A stretch of 64,000 nt of DNA from NCBI GenBank assembly GCA_025465475.1, contig JAODMR010000005.1:26700-90699 (forward strand). Reading direction: 5' to 3'. The DNA comes from Micrococcaceae bacterium (lineage in GTDB: Bacteria > Actinomycetota > Actinomycetes > Actinomycetales > Micrococcaceae). Of the stretch, positions 33,601 to 42,126 are shown in pieces. Position 1 is the first letter of the stretch. The number at the start of each line of letters is the position of its first letter. Under the pieces are notes generated by a model. It was not told where the DNA came from. It saw nothing but the letters and a program-made list of their open reading frames with translations, and did no database searches. Position numbers and translations under genes: made by a program.

Positions 33601-34536
33601 GATGCGCATGGCGTTGACCTGGTCGGCCGTGAGGGTGGTGTAGTCGCCATCGAAGGTGCTGCCGTCAGCGTTGGTGCCGTAGCCGGCCGCTGTGCCCGCG
33701 ACGTGGCTGCCGTGTCCCTCGCAGTCGAGTGGATTGGCATCGGGGTGAGGAGTTGGCTGGTACGTGGCAGGGTCCGAGGGATCCGCGTTGTAGTCATCAC
33801 CCACCAGGTCCCAGCCGCCGATGAACTTTGACGGGTCGTAGAGCCCCGAATCCGGCCCGGGAAGCGTGGCGCTCGCCTTGGCAGCAGCGAACGCCTCAGC
33901 GGTCCCCGGTCCACCAAAGTCGGAGTGCGTGTAGTCCAGGCCGGTGTCGATAACGGCGATGGTTGCGCCCGCACCGGTCTGGTGGTTCTGGGTCCAGGCC
34001 TGCAGCGCCTGGGTGTCGATGTCGGTGCCCTTGTTTTCGTACGTCTTCGATACGATCGGGGTGATCTTCACGACGTCGCTGCGGTTGGCCAGGCTCCGGA
34101 CCTTGGCGGCATCACCAATGATGGCGACACCGGGAAGGGCGTTGGTGGTGGTGTAGATCTTGGTGGCTGCGGCTTCGCTGGTGACGGAGTCAGCCGTGGA
34201 CTCGATACCCTTGCGGATGTCCTGCACCTTGGCCGTGTCCTTCAGCGGAGTTGCGGCGCCATCCTTGACCGCCTGCGGCTGCGTTGCCGCGAAGGCGCCT
34301 TGTCCACTGAACTGCACGTAAACGGAAATTGGACCCGAGGCGTTGCCAAGGGTCCCACCCAACTTTTGTGCCGGGGTAAGTTTTGCTGCCGCTTTTTGGC
34401 TGGTGATGCCGGCGGCGAAGTTGCTTGCTGACGGGTTGTCCGCGGCAACGGCCGCGTTGCCCGCCGTTGCCGCTATCGCGAGCCCTGTCAGTGTTGCCAG
34501 AATCTTTGTTCTGCCCCTAGGGGGATGCTTACTCAT
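30601..34536 (-). CDS. Large S8 (subtilisin) serine protease with C-terminal SLH domains
   Basis: About 1311 residues from ATG 34536, chosen for the AGGAG 4 bases upstream (an earlier ATG at 34548 is less likely). Signal peptide ATLTGLAIAATAGNAAVAA. Residues ~60-170 are an inhibitor-like prodomain. The catalytic domain has IAVIDTGLDYTHSDF (Asp ~210), DCEGHGSHVAGTAAGYG (His ~290) and SGTSMSTPHVAGIAALL (Ser ~630), split by an inserted protease-associated (PA) domain (~470-560, with CGSAARFNNAEAAGATGVVL). Fn3-like domains follow. The last ~170 residues hold three S-layer homology repeats (FSDVPGTMFESDINWM, FSDIDANTMYYKEITWM, FTDVPTNDQFFREIAWA), so the enzyme is attached to the cell wall. It probably degrades extracellular protein. 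Confidence 0.93.
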   Translation of the reverse strand: MSKHPPRGRTKILATLTGLAIAATAGNAAVAADNPSASNFAAGITSQKAAAKLTPAQKLGGTLGNASGPISVYVQFSGQGAFAATQPQAVKDGAATPLKDTAKVQDIRKGIESTADSVTSEAAATKIYTTTNALPGVAIIGDAAKVRSLANRSDVVKITPIVSKTYENKGTDIDTQALQAWTQNHQTGAGATIAVIDTGLDYTHSDFGGPGTAEAFAAAKASATLPGPDSGLYDPSKFIGGWDLVGDDYNADPSDPATYQPTPHPDANPLDCEGHGSHVAGTAAGYGTNADGSTFDGDYTTLTADQVNAMRIGPGSAPEAKLVSLRVFGCEGSSDVVGLALDQVLDPNMDGDFSDRANVVNMSLGGDYVPTDDPDNDIVDALTALGVLSVVASGNAGDVYDIGGSPGNARSALTVAASVGSQAALDRVDVLAPADKKGQVSGQYSSSFDYTAAGVTQATLTGTVQFAPDANNTGCTAFTPEQAASFKGKWVMLQWDDNDETRPCGSAARFNNAEAAGATGVVLNSQRTLFEAGIAGNATIPGVQLNKAATDALTPAAKAGTLQLQLNPTYRASSSVPTGAKDTLASFSSRGVHGSNGIVKPDVAAPGSNIGSVAVGSGTGASTKSGTSMSTPHVAGIAALLYASGGMTPYQVKTTIMNTANVDVLADGKAYGPNRVGAGRVNALDAVNDQVLAFATEDPVLTSVNFGVLEVGDQPVKVSKTITVQNRSNSPVSYKASYLAATEMPGVNYSLSPATLEIPANSAAAQFTVTLSIDDPTKLAKSLDPTMSADQLGIKRSFLADASGRVQLTSASSPTLRVPVYAAPKPVSDMTAGPKITFAPAKDAALLGLSGRGVKQGENAQQYLSAVAPFVLGASSDRKPDSPVATITNRSMDLQYVGASSTVPAIRAAGGDAAEAAANGVLNFGISTWGDWPALLTSSGIRVEIDTTGDGKADFATYTAVVEGYDGIVVFTDKVNADGSLGDSVDQQFANGQLGDVDTNTFDTNTVSLPVAVSALGLDVSKPARISYKVTTASSWSMDANGKSVPVDETAAIPFDVASPDLWFEGAQPAALFVDSPSTQLAVHRSATETNAQALFLHLHNASGDRAEVVPTEVGQLRFSDVPGTMFESDINWMADHGLTTGYPDGTYRPLAPVQRDAMAAFLYRLAGSPSFSAPATSPFSDIDANTMYYKEITWMQSIGLANGYPDGSYRPTAPVNRDAMAAFMNRFSGQFCRIADAADYTAPTTQQFTDVPTNDQFFREIAWAKDSGITTGFPDNSFHPVEAISREAMAAFVHRLDTYEGAHGGCNPAS

Positions 34537-34716
34537 CGAACTCCTCATAAGAGGTAGGCGCCCGCCAATGCCCCTGAGCGCCTACAGATGTGCGTGTAAT
34601 GCAGAAAGGGGAATCAGCCGGAACTGAGGAGCAGCCCCGAAGAGCAGCAGCTGCCGAGCGCACCACCCCAAGCGCTCCCTTCTTACCCTAGGTGGCGCAA
34701 CCCGCTTGTCAAGGTC

Positions 34717-34732
34717 TGACAGCATGCTGTCA
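34717..34732. promoter_or_regulatory. Perfect 16-base palindrome upstream of the MHS transporter
   Basis: TGACAGCATGCTGTCA is its own reverse complement. It lies 108 bases before the transporter start, in a run with more TTGTCA/TGACAA sites (34706, 34748) and a second inverted repeat AACCGAC-TTGT-GTCGGTT (34763-34780). This looks like a regulator site; the regulator is not in the window. The remaining 34549-34839 holds nothing else. Confidence 0.6.
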
Positions 34733-34839
34733 AGCCGGCCTTCATGCCTGACAAGGCTGTTCAACCGACTTGTGTCGGTTATCCTGCCGGACTAGCCTGA
34801 CCGGGGGCCGAGAGGCCTGCGCCCGCCGGAAAGGAAATC

Positions 34840-36183
34840 ATGAGCACCACCGATCACGCCGTCCGCGAGGAAAGCAAGCGAAAAACCGTTATCGGAAACA
34901 TCCTCCGCGGCTCGCTGGGGAACATGGTCGAGTGGTACGACTTCTACAGTTTCACCGTCTTCGGGACGTACTTTGCCTCCGTTTTCTTCGCCAGCGGCAG
35001 CGAGGACGGTGACCTGCTCGGCGTGCTGGGCGTCTTCGCCGCCGGATTCGTCATGCGTCCCGTGGGCAGCTGGTTCTTCGGCAGGTACGCGGACCGTAAC
35101 GGCCGCCGGGCGGCGCTGACCGTCAGTGTCCTGCTGATGGCAGGCGGCTCATTGCTGATCGCCGTCGCACCCGGCGTGGACACCATCGGTGTGGGCGCCA
35201 CCCTGATTTTGTTCCTGGCCCGGCTGCTGCAGGGGTTCAGCGTCGGCGGCGAGTACGGAACCAGCGCCACGTACATGTCAGAGATGGCCACCCGCAACCG
35301 CCGCGGTTTCTACTCCAGCTTCCAATACGTCACCCTGGTCAGCGGCCAGGTCCTCGCACTGGTGCTGCAGATCATCCTGCAGGCCGTACTAACTGATGCC
35401 CAACTGCACGACTGGGGCTGGCGGATTCCCTTTGTGATCGGCGCCGCAGCCGCCGTGACCGTCATGTGGCTGCGCCGGGGCATGGTGGAATCCGTGCCGA
35501 AGGAGCAGATGGACGCAGCCCGGAACGCCGCCAAGGGGGAAGCAGCACCAGGGACGATGCGGCTGCTGCGGCAGTACTGGAAGCCCTTCCTGGTGGTCAT
35601 CGGCCTGACGATGGGCGGCACCGTCGCGTTCTACACGTTCACGTCCTACATGCAGATTCTGATGCTGGGCACCCTGCACAACAAATCCACCGTCACCACC
35701 GTGAACTTTTTTGCACTCCTTATTTTCATGGTGCTGCAGCCGGTGTACGGCGCCATCTCGGACCGGATCGGCCGCAAACCGCTGCTGCTTTGGTTTGGAA
35801 TCGGCGGCGTGCTGCTGACCTGGCCCATCATGACCGCGCTGAGCAACACGACCAGTGCGCTCGCGTCCTTCGGGCTGATGATGGCGGCGCTGCTGATTGT
35901 GCTGGGCTACACCTCGATCAACGCGCTGGTGAAATCCGAAATCTTCCCGCGCTCCATCCGCGCCCTCGGCGTCGGGCTAGGCTACGGCATCGCCAACGCA
36001 GCGTTCGGCGGCACGGCTCCCTACATCGGGAAGGCGCTGCACAACGCCGGGGCCGACGGGGTGTTCTTCAGCTACGTGACCGCCTGCATTGCTGTCTCCC
36101 TGGCCACCTACATCTGGGCATTCAGCAACAAGGGCGCCACCCACCTGGACCTTGAGGAGGGCGCCGCCTTCGAGCGCCGCTAG
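34840..36183 (+). CDS. MFS transporter, metabolite:H+ symporter (MHS/KgtP-like) family
   Basis: 447 residues with about 12 membrane segments. The signature GNMVEWYDFYSFTVFGTYFASVFFA at the start and GSWFFGRYADRNGRRAALTVSVLLM between helices 2 and 3 are those of the MHS family (KgtP, ProP, ShiA), as are GFSVGGEYGTSATYMSEMA and DRIGRKPLLLWFG. Members import dicarboxylates, proline, betaine or shikimate by proton symport. Substrate is not decided by sequence. It is preceded by the palindromic sites at 34717 and 34763. Confidence 0.92.
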   Translation: MSTTDHAVREESKRKTVIGNILRGSLGNMVEWYDFYSFTVFGTYFASVFFASGSEDGDLLGVLGVFAAGFVMRPVGSWFFGRYADRNGRRAALTVSVLLMAGGSLLIAVAPGVDTIGVGATLILFLARLLQGFSVGGEYGTSATYMSEMATRNRRGFYSSFQYVTLVSGQVLALVLQIILQAVLTDAQLHDWGWRIPFVIGAAAAVTVMWLRRGMVESVPKEQMDAARNAAKGEAAPGTMRLLRQYWKPFLVVIGLTMGGTVAFYTFTSYMQILMLGTLHNKSTVTTVNFFALLIFMVLQPVYGAISDRIGRKPLLLWFGIGGVLLTWPIMTALSNTTSALASFGLMMAALLIVLGYTSINALVKSEIFPRSIRALGVGLGYGIANAAFGGTAPYIGKALHNAGADGVFFSYVTACIAVSLATYIWAFSNKGATHLDLEEGAAFERR

Positions 36184-36223
36184 CGCAACCTCCAGACGGC
36201 GCGGACGGTGACAGGCGGGGCCG

Positions 36224-37528
36224 CTAGCGGAACCCGGAGGGCAGTGGGGAAGCCTGGTAGTACTGTCCCAGGGTTTCCTCCTTGAACTCAAAAAAGGTCC
36301 CCGCGTCCAGGGCCAGGCGGGCGTCGTCCACCATTTTCACGACGAAGCGTTCGTTGTGGATAGATACCAGCGTCGCGGACACCATCTCCTTGGCCCTGAA
36401 AAGGTGGTGGATGTAGGCCCGGCTGTAGTGCGCACAGGCGTAGCAGTCACACCCGTCGACCAGGGGGCCAAAGTCGCGCTTGAACCGCGCGTTGGACAGG
36501 TTAAGCCGTCCCTGCGGAGTGTAGAAGGCCGAGGTGCGTGCTACCCGGGTGGGGGAGACACAATCGAAGGTGTCGGCTCCGTTTTCGATGGCGGTGAAGA
36601 TGTCGTCCGGCTCCGAAATACCCAGCAGGTGCCGGGGCTTGTCCTCCGGCAGTTCTTCCGTGCACCACCGCACAATGGTGCCCAGGTTTTCCTTCTCCAG
36701 CGCTCCGCCGATGCCGAACCCATCAAAGTTCATGCCGCCCAGATCCCGGGAGGCTTTCCGCCGCAGGTCCTCGTACTGCGCTCCCTGGATGACGCCGAAC
36801 AGGGCCTGGTACGGCTTACCAACGCGCTCATCGGTCAGGCGGAAGTGCTCGGCGATGCAGCGCTCGGCCCAAAGCCTGGTGCGCTCCAGCGACATTTCCT
36901 GGTATCCGCGGGAGTTCAGCAGCGTGGTGAGCTCGTCGAATGCGAACATGATGTCCGCCCCGAGCTGGTGCTGGACCTGCATCGACACTTCAGGGGTGAA
37001 GCGGTGCCGGTCGCCGTTAAGGTGCGACTTGAACCAGACGCCGTCGTCGTCAATGTGCGCCAGCCGCTCCTTACCCGCCGCGACCCGGTCATCGGTCCCC
37101 TCCTCGCCGGTGGTTTCCGCGGCGTCCATGTTGATGACCTTTTTGAAGCCGGACCCCAGCGACATCACCTGAAAACCGCCGCTGTCAGTGAAGGTGGGAC
37201 CGGACCAGTTCATGAACCGCCCCAGCCCGCCGGCGTCGTCGATGATGTCCGCGCCGGGCTGCAGATACAGGTGGTAGGCGTTCGCCAACAGTGCCTGCGC
37301 CCCCAGGTCCTGCATGGCTTCGGGCAGGACGGCTTTCACGGTGGCCTTGGTGCCGACGGCGATGAAGGCGGGCGTTTGAATCTCGCCGTGGGGCGTGGTG
37401 ATGGTTCCGGTGCGGCCCTGGAACCCGCCGCCGTTGGCCGCGTGCTGCTCGCCGGCCGGGGTGCAGGTGTCCTCCAGCCGGTTGGTCAGGGCAAACGAAA
37501 ACGCGGACTGGTTAGGGGAGGAAGGCAC
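36224..37528 (-). CDS. tgt: tRNA-guanine transglycosylase (queuine tRNA-ribosyltransferase)
   Basis: About 434 residues from GTG 37528; the open frame extends to 37615. It exchanges guanine 34 in tRNAs with GUN anticodons for queuine or a precursor. The N-terminal active-site motif is FTDSGGFQVMSLG (base-binding Asp ~125), the nucleophile Asp is in FDCVSPTRVARTSAF, and the C-terminal zinc site is CDCYACAHYSRAYIHH (Cys x3 + His). Length and motifs are full. No other queuosine synthesis gene is near, so whether it uses preQ1 or salvaged queuine cannot be told. Confidence 0.95.
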   Translation of the reverse strand: MPSSPNQSAFSFALTNRLEDTCTPAGEQHAANGGGFQGRTGTITTPHGEIQTPAFIAVGTKATVKAVLPEAMQDLGAQALLANAYHLYLQPGADIIDDAGGLGRFMNWSGPTFTDSGGFQVMSLGSGFKKVINMDAAETTGEEGTDDRVAAGKERLAHIDDDGVWFKSHLNGDRHRFTPEVSMQVQHQLGADIMFAFDELTTLLNSRGYQEMSLERTRLWAERCIAEHFRLTDERVGKPYQALFGVIQGAQYEDLRRKASRDLGGMNFDGFGIGGALEKENLGTIVRWCTEELPEDKPRHLLGISEPDDIFTAIENGADTFDCVSPTRVARTSAFYTPQGRLNLSNARFKRDFGPLVDGCDCYACAHYSRAYIHHLFRAKEMVSATLVSIHNERFVVKMVDDARLALDAGTFFEFKEETLGQYYQASPLPSGFR

Positions 37529-37682
37529 CTGTCCATCTTGCCAGTACGACGGCGGTGCCCGCCGCAGGGAACGGAGGATAGGGTGGAAAGGCTGGCTGCT
37601 CTTGGCCGCCGGCACGCTTCATCGCCAGTGTCGCCCATGAGGATCAGGCACAAATGAAGGCGGAACAGGTGGCAGGACGGGC

Positions 37683-38708
37683 ATGAGCGTCGTAAGGGAT
37701 TTCTTTCGGCTGGGACCGGCACGGGATGACCATTACCCGGCGCTGCGGTGCGCCCTTGGGGTAGCGGTTCCCCTGCTGGCACTCCTGTCAGTGAACCGGC
37801 CGGACCTGGCCATTTACGCGGTCTTCGGAGCGTTCACCGGCGTGTTTGGGCGCGGGGAAACGTACCGCCGCAGGCTGATCCATCAGCTGCAGGCAGCGGT
37901 TCTGCTGTTCCTGTCGGTCCTCATTGGGGTCCTCAATTCCCTGACCGGGGCACCGGCCTGGCTGGTGATTGGCAGCACCGCCCTGGTAGCAGCACTGGGA
38001 TCTCTGGCGGCCCAGCGATTCAGGTTGGGCCCGGTTGGACCGTTCTTTTTCATTTTCGCCGCGGCTGCAACCTCCTACGTGCCGATCCGGGACACGCCGG
38101 CCATCCTGTTGCTGATCACCACAGCAGCCGCTGCGCTGTCGGTCCTGATCGGGGTGTCGGGCCTGTTTGTGCGCCGCATGCTCGGCAAACCAGCGCGCCT
38201 GGACGGACCCAGCCCTGCCCCGCCCGGTAACCGGCCGGGCATGGTCCACGCCGCGGCGCGGTACATCCTGGCAATCGGTGCCGCGGGAACCCTGTCAGTC
38301 CTTTCCGGGGTCGGCCACAGCCATTGGGCCATGCTCTCCGCTGCGGTCCCGCTGATGGGCCCGGACGTCGCCCGGCGGGTGATGCGCGGCGTGCACCGCA
38401 TCCTGGGCACCCTGGTGGGCCTGGTGCTGCTGGCGATCCTGCTGAAGCTGAACCTCGCCCCCTGGGAGGTGGTCCTTGCCGTGGTGCTCCTGCAGTTCCT
38501 GACGGAACTGTTCGTGGTGCGGCACTACGGCCTGGCGATGGTGTTCATCACGCCGCTGGCGCTGCTGATGACGGAGCTGGGCGCGCCCACCGATCCGGGA
38601 CGGCTGGTGCTGGACCGGGTGATCGAGACCGCGATCGGCGTCTGCGTGGGGATTGCGCTCGCCCTGCTGATGAGTGATCGCCCGGCCGGGCATAGCATCC
38701 GAGGCTAG
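37683..38708 (+). CDS. FUSC-family membrane protein
   Basis: 341 residues with two sets of hydrophobic segments separated by a short cytoplasmic stretch. HYPALRCALGVAVPLLALLSVNRPDLAIYAVFGAFTGVFGRGETYRRRLIHQ and the repeat RVMRGVHRILGTLVGLVLLAIL are typical of the fusaric-acid-resistance/aromatic acid exporter family. The second half repeats the first in weak form (HYGLAMVFITPLALLM). Likely an efflux or envelope-associated transporter. It is convergent with the next gene, sharing 4 bases. Confidence 0.87.
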   Translation: MSVVRDFFRLGPARDDHYPALRCALGVAVPLLALLSVNRPDLAIYAVFGAFTGVFGRGETYRRRLIHQLQAAVLLFLSVLIGVLNSLTGAPAWLVIGSTALVAALGSLAAQRFRLGPVGPFFFIFAAAATSYVPIRDTPAILLLITTAAAALSVLIGVSGLFVRRMLGKPARLDGPSPAPPGNRPGMVHAAARYILAIGAAGTLSVLSGVGHSHWAMLSAAVPLMGPDVARRVMRGVHRILGTLVGLVLLAILLKLNLAPWEVVLAVVLLQFLTELFVVRHYGLAMVFITPLALLMTELGAPTDPGRLVLDRVIETAIGVCVGIALALLMSDRPAGHSIRG

Positions 38709-39592
38709 AGGGACCGGATCCGGATCAGTTCGTTGCTGATCCGGCGCTCCAGCTCGGCGTCGTCGAACGTTTCGGACCCTCCGTGAGCCAGCAACTGCAA
38801 TAGGGCCTGGAGCCGAAGCACCCGCCAGTCCCGCTCGGCGGCGCGCTCGCCGGTGGTCGCTGCCCTGGCGATTTCCTTGTCGTACAGGTTCGGTTCATTG
38901 AGGCTGCGCTGACGGACGACGGCGTTCATCTTCGCCCGAAACGCGTCCTGTTCCACCCGGTCCGGAGCCCGCAGCAGTTCGGCCAATCGCGCAGCCTCAT
39001 CCGGCTGCTCCTGCAGGCGGGCAATGTAGGAGGCCAGGGCCAGGCATTGCGCCACCGGGTTCCAGCGGCCCGGGTTCCCGTCGTACGGCAACCCCGTGAC
39101 CAGGCGGCTCACCGCTACCGCGTTGGCTTCATCCCCGAGCTCCAGGAACAGCACCTGCACCAGTTCGCTGACGTTCTGCAGGTGGGCACCTGACTTGGCG
39201 TTCAGGCCGCGGGACAGCCGGGCAGCAAGCCGCTGCACCGCTTCGTGGGCGCCATGGGCGGCGGCCGCCTCGGCGACGACAGCCTCCGGAGTGCCTGGTT
39301 CCGCGGGAATCAGGGGGGCCAGGGCAGCAGCCCGGTCAGCTTCATCCGCAGCCCCCGCGACCTGCAGCTTCGCGGCGGCGGCTACCCGCAGGACGGCTCC
39401 GGTACCGGTGGCCAGCAGCCCGACGGCGGGATTGCCGAAGTCGTCCCGTTCCCAGTCGACGCCGGTCACGGTGCGGACCTCACCGGCGGGGTCCTTCACC
39501 CGGAATCCCACCTGGACGCGTTCCACGGGGACGCGGTGGAAGCGCACTGGGTCGACTGTCCTGCGGCTGTTGGTGGCGGCGGTTTCGGTCAT
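38705..39592 (-). CDS. Conserved hypothetical protein (possible DUF6707)
   Basis: 295 residues, soluble, no signal peptide. Residues ~1-70 form a small beta-rich part (VDPVRFHRVPVERVQVGFRVKDPAGEVRTVTGVDWERDDFGNPAVGLLATG). The rest is helical and Ala/Glu-rich (HAVQRLAARLSRGLNAKSGAHLQNVSELVQVLFLELGDEANAVAVSRLVTGLPYDGNPGRWNPVAQCLAL), resembling a TPR-like or ARM-like array. I recall this as a Micrococcaceae family (DUF6707), at low certainty. No catalytic motif is visible. Confidence 0.65.
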   Translation of the reverse strand: MTETAATNSRRTVDPVRFHRVPVERVQVGFRVKDPAGEVRTVTGVDWERDDFGNPAVGLLATGTGAVLRVAAAAKLQVAGAADEADRAAALAPLIPAEPGTPEAVVAEAAAAHGAHEAVQRLAARLSRGLNAKSGAHLQNVSELVQVLFLELGDEANAVAVSRLVTGLPYDGNPGRWNPVAQCLALASYIARLQEQPDEAARLAELLRAPDRVEQDAFRAKMNAVVRQRSLNEPNLYDKEIARAATTGERAAERDWRVLRLQALLQLLAHGGSETFDDAELERRISNELIRIRSL

Positions 39593-39646
39593 TGCAAAAG
39601 CCCTCGATCAGTACGCATGGTCTTCCCAGTATAGGAAGGGAACGGC

Positions 39647-40186
39647 CTAGGAACTGATCCCGGCGAAGGCCAGCGCCTGGCGCACCAGTTCCCCGCGGCC
39701 GCCAACGAACTCCGCCTGCACCAGAGGGCTCAGCACCTCCTGGGGCGTCATCCAGGTCAGCTCCAGCGCGTCCTGTCGCGGGGAGCATTCACCGGTCACG
39801 GGAATCACGTAGACCAGCGCGACGGCATGCTGCCGATCGTCCGTGTAGCCCGTGTGGGAGGGGGAGGGGAAGTACTCGGCGATGGTGCAGGGCGCCGGAC
39901 TGACCGGCAGTTGGGGCAGGGCCATGGGACCCAGGTCCTTTTCGAGGTGGCGCAGCAGGGCGGCCCGGATGGTTTCCCGGTACAGGACACGGCCGCTGAC
40001 CAGCGTGCGCACCATCGACCCGTCGGCGTCGCCCTGCAGCAGCAGGCCGACCTCGCTGACGTAGCCCAGGGGGTCGAGCCGGACGGGGACCGCCTCGACG
40101 TAAACCATGGGAAGCCTGTTGCGGGCCTCGTAGAGGTCCTCTTCGGACAGCCAGCCGGGATTCGGGTCAGGGGTGCGCACGCTCAT
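39647..40186 (-). CDS. NUDIX-like protein (DUF4916)
   Basis: 179 residues. WLSEEDLYEARNRLPMVYVEAVPVRLDPLGYVSEVGLLLQGDADGSMVRTLVSGRVLYRETIRAALLRHLEKDLGPMALPQLP is the DUF4916 pattern seen in actinobacteria, a NUDIX fold in which the RETIRAALLRHLEKDLG stretch replaces the canonical GX5EX7REUXEEXGU box. The usual catalytic glutamates are changed, so hydrolase activity is uncertain. It stands 55 bases from the neighbour on the same strand. Confidence 0.75.
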   Translation of the reverse strand: MSVRTPDPNPGWLSEEDLYEARNRLPMVYVEAVPVRLDPLGYVSEVGLLLQGDADGSMVRTLVSGRVLYRETIRAALLRHLEKDLGPMALPQLPVSPAPCTIAEYFPSPSHTGYTDDRQHAVALVYVIPVTGECSPRQDALELTWMTPQEVLSPLVQAEFVGGRGELVRQALAFAGISS

Positions 40187-40291
40187 ACTTCAGTTCTACC
40201 GGATGCGGAAGCGCTTGTTGGGGAGGCTGTTATTCCGGTGGCGCATCCAGCGGTGGTTCCACTTCCCGCGGGATCCGTTTACAGTGGCGCC

Positions 40292-40885
40292 ATGGCCGAT
40301 GTCCTGCCGGAACTGTTGCTGCCCGACGCCATGGAATGGCGCGCCTGGCTTGAGGAGAACTTCGCCAGCAGTCCTGGCGTTCGGCTGGTGCTGCACCGCA
40401 AGGGTGGAGACGTCACGAAACTGACCTACGCCGGCGCCCTTGATGAGGCGCTGTGTTACGGCTGGATCGACGGCCAGGGGAGCAGGCGGGATGAGGGCAG
40501 CTACCTGGTCCGCTTCACGCCGCGCCGTTCCCGAAGCGTCTGGTCGGCGATCAATGTCGGTCACATCGCCCGGCTGGAGGCAGAGGGCCGGATGCGCCCG
40601 GCCGGACAGGCCGCGGTAGCGGCGGCGCAGGCGGACGGCCGATGGGAAGCCGCGTATCGGGGGCAGGGCACGGCCGAGGTGCCGGAGGACCTGGCGGAGG
40701 CGATCGCAGCCGACCCGGCGGCGCAGGCCATGTTCGACGTGCTCACCGCAACGAACCGCTACTCCCTGATTTACCGGGTCAACCTGGCCAAGGCCAAAGA
40801 AACCAGGCAACGCAAAATCGAGGGATTCGTCCGGATGCTCGCCAGCGGAGAAACCCCGTATCCGCAAAAGCGCCGGCCGGTCTAG
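40292..40885 (+). CDS. YdeI/OmpD-associated family protein
   Basis: 197 residues from ATG 40292. Contains LPDAMEWRAWLEENFASSPGVRLVLHRKGGDVTKLTYAGALDEALCYGWIDGQGSRRDEGSYLVRFTPRRSRSVWSAINVGHIARLEAEGRM, the conserved core of the family (GWIDG...RFTPRRxxSxWSxxN). The C-terminal KRRP tail is typical. Family function is not established. It is cytosolic and 4 bases overlap with the convergent iron transporter gene. Confidence 0.88.
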   Translation: MADVLPELLLPDAMEWRAWLEENFASSPGVRLVLHRKGGDVTKLTYAGALDEALCYGWIDGQGSRRDEGSYLVRFTPRRSRSVWSAINVGHIARLEAEGRMRPAGQAAVAAAQADGRWEAAYRGQGTAEVPEDLAEAIAADPAAQAMFDVLTATNRYSLIYRVNLAKAKETRQRKIEGFVRMLASGETPYPQKRRPV

Positions 40886-42126
40886 CTAGGGGCCATCCGT
40901 GAGTCGTCGCAGGGGAAGGCGACTCCCTCACCGACCACGCGGAGGAACAGCTCGTGGCCGGGGCGGGCCAACATGGCGTTCCAGTGCCGGATGGTGATGA
41001 CTTCGCCTCCGCCGGGCTGCTGCTCACTGGGTATGGCAGGGTCTGGTCGGACCGCGTTGAGCCGGATCCGGACGGTCGTTTCGGGTCCAAAGTAGTCCGT
41101 TTCCACCACCCGGCCGGAGATGGGCCCGTCGGCGCTGATGCGGATCTGTTCAGGCCTGAGCATGAGTTTCACATGCCCTTGCGCCGGCGGTCGGCGTACC
41201 GGGATGCCGCCCAGCGAGCAGGTGGCCAGGCTGCCCTCCAGCCAGGCATCAAGGATCACGGCGTCGCCCAAAAACTCCGCGGTGGCCTGGTCGGCAGGCC
41301 GGGTGTAAACGACGAACGGGTTTCCAATCTGTGCCAGCCGGCCGGCGCGCATGACAGCCACCTGGTCCGCAAAGGACAGGGCTTCGCCCTGGTCATGGGT
41401 GACCAGGATGGTCGTCACTCCGGCTGCGGCGAGGGTGCCGGCGACAGCACGCCGGGTCGCGGCGCGGAGCCCGGCGTCGAGCGCGCTGAAGGGCTCATCC
41501 AGCAGCATCAGTTCCGGCTCGCGGGCCAGGGCCCGCGCCAGGGCCACCCGCTGCTGCTGGCCGCCCGACAACTCGGAGGGACGCCTGGACGCGTAGGCGG
41601 GGTCCATGGAGACCATCTCCAGCAGCTCAGCGACCCGCCCGGCTGCGGCCCTGCCCCGGCGCGGCAGACCAAACGCAACGTTTTGCCCGACAGTCAGGTG
41701 CGGAAACAGTGCGCCGTCCTGGGCCACGTAGCCCACTTGGCGCCGGTGTGCCGGAACCCAGTGTCCGTCGCCCGCCACCACGGCGCCAGCGAAAGTGATG
41801 CGGCCGGCGTCCGGTGCTTCAAAGCCGGCGATGAGGCGCAGCAGGGTGGTCTTCCCGGAACCGGAGGGACCAACGATCGCCGTCGTGCTGCCCTTGGATA
41901 CGGCCAGGTCCACCCCGGTGAGGACCGGGGTGGCACCGAAGGACTTGGTGACGCCCGCCAGGTCCAGATGCGTGTCGGTGCTTCGCGCCACGGCCTCGGA
42001 CATCCGCTGTCCCTGCGCGTATTCGGGCCGTGGCCGGGACGAGCTTCCCGAACCTTGCGTGGGCTGCGGGTCCCCCGATTCCCGCGGCGTCCTCCGCCGG
42101 GCGATATTCGACGGTTGTTGAGTCAC
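40882..42126 (-). CDS. Iron(III) ABC transporter ATP-binding protein (FbpC/AfuC-like)
   Basis: 414 residues from GTG 42126, which overlaps the permease stop as [13 protein letters not shown] at 42003 (373 residues) is the alternative and begins the conserved domain, the first ~41 residues being disordered. Walker [14 protein letters not shown]-loop [13 protein letters not shown], signature [16 protein letters not shown], Walker [13 protein letters not shown] and the H-loop [14 protein letters not shown] are complete. The C-terminal TOBE-like region ([14 protein letters not shown]) suits the iron/sulfate/spermidine subgroup. It energises the FbpB-like permease. Confidence 0.93.
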   Translation of the reverse strand: MTQQPSNIARRRTPRESGDPQPTQGSGSSSRPRPEYAQGQRMSEAVARSTDTHLDLAGVTKSFGATPVLTGVDLAVSKGSTTAIVGPSGSGKTTLLRLIAGFEAPDAGRITFAGAVVAGDGHWVPAHRRQVGYVAQDGALFPHLTVGQNVAFGLPRRGRAAAGRVAELLEMVSMDPAYASRRPSELSGGQQQRVALARALAREPELMLLDEPFSALDAGLRAATRRAVAGTLAAAGVTTILVTHDQGEALSFADQVAVMRAGRLAQIGNPFVVYTRPADQATAEFLGDAVILDAWLEGSLATCSLGGIPVRRPPAQGHVKLMLRPEQIRISADGPISGRVVETDYFGPETTVRIRLNAVRPDPAIPSEQQPGGGEVITIRHWNAMLARPGHELFLRVVGEGVAFPCDDSRMAPS

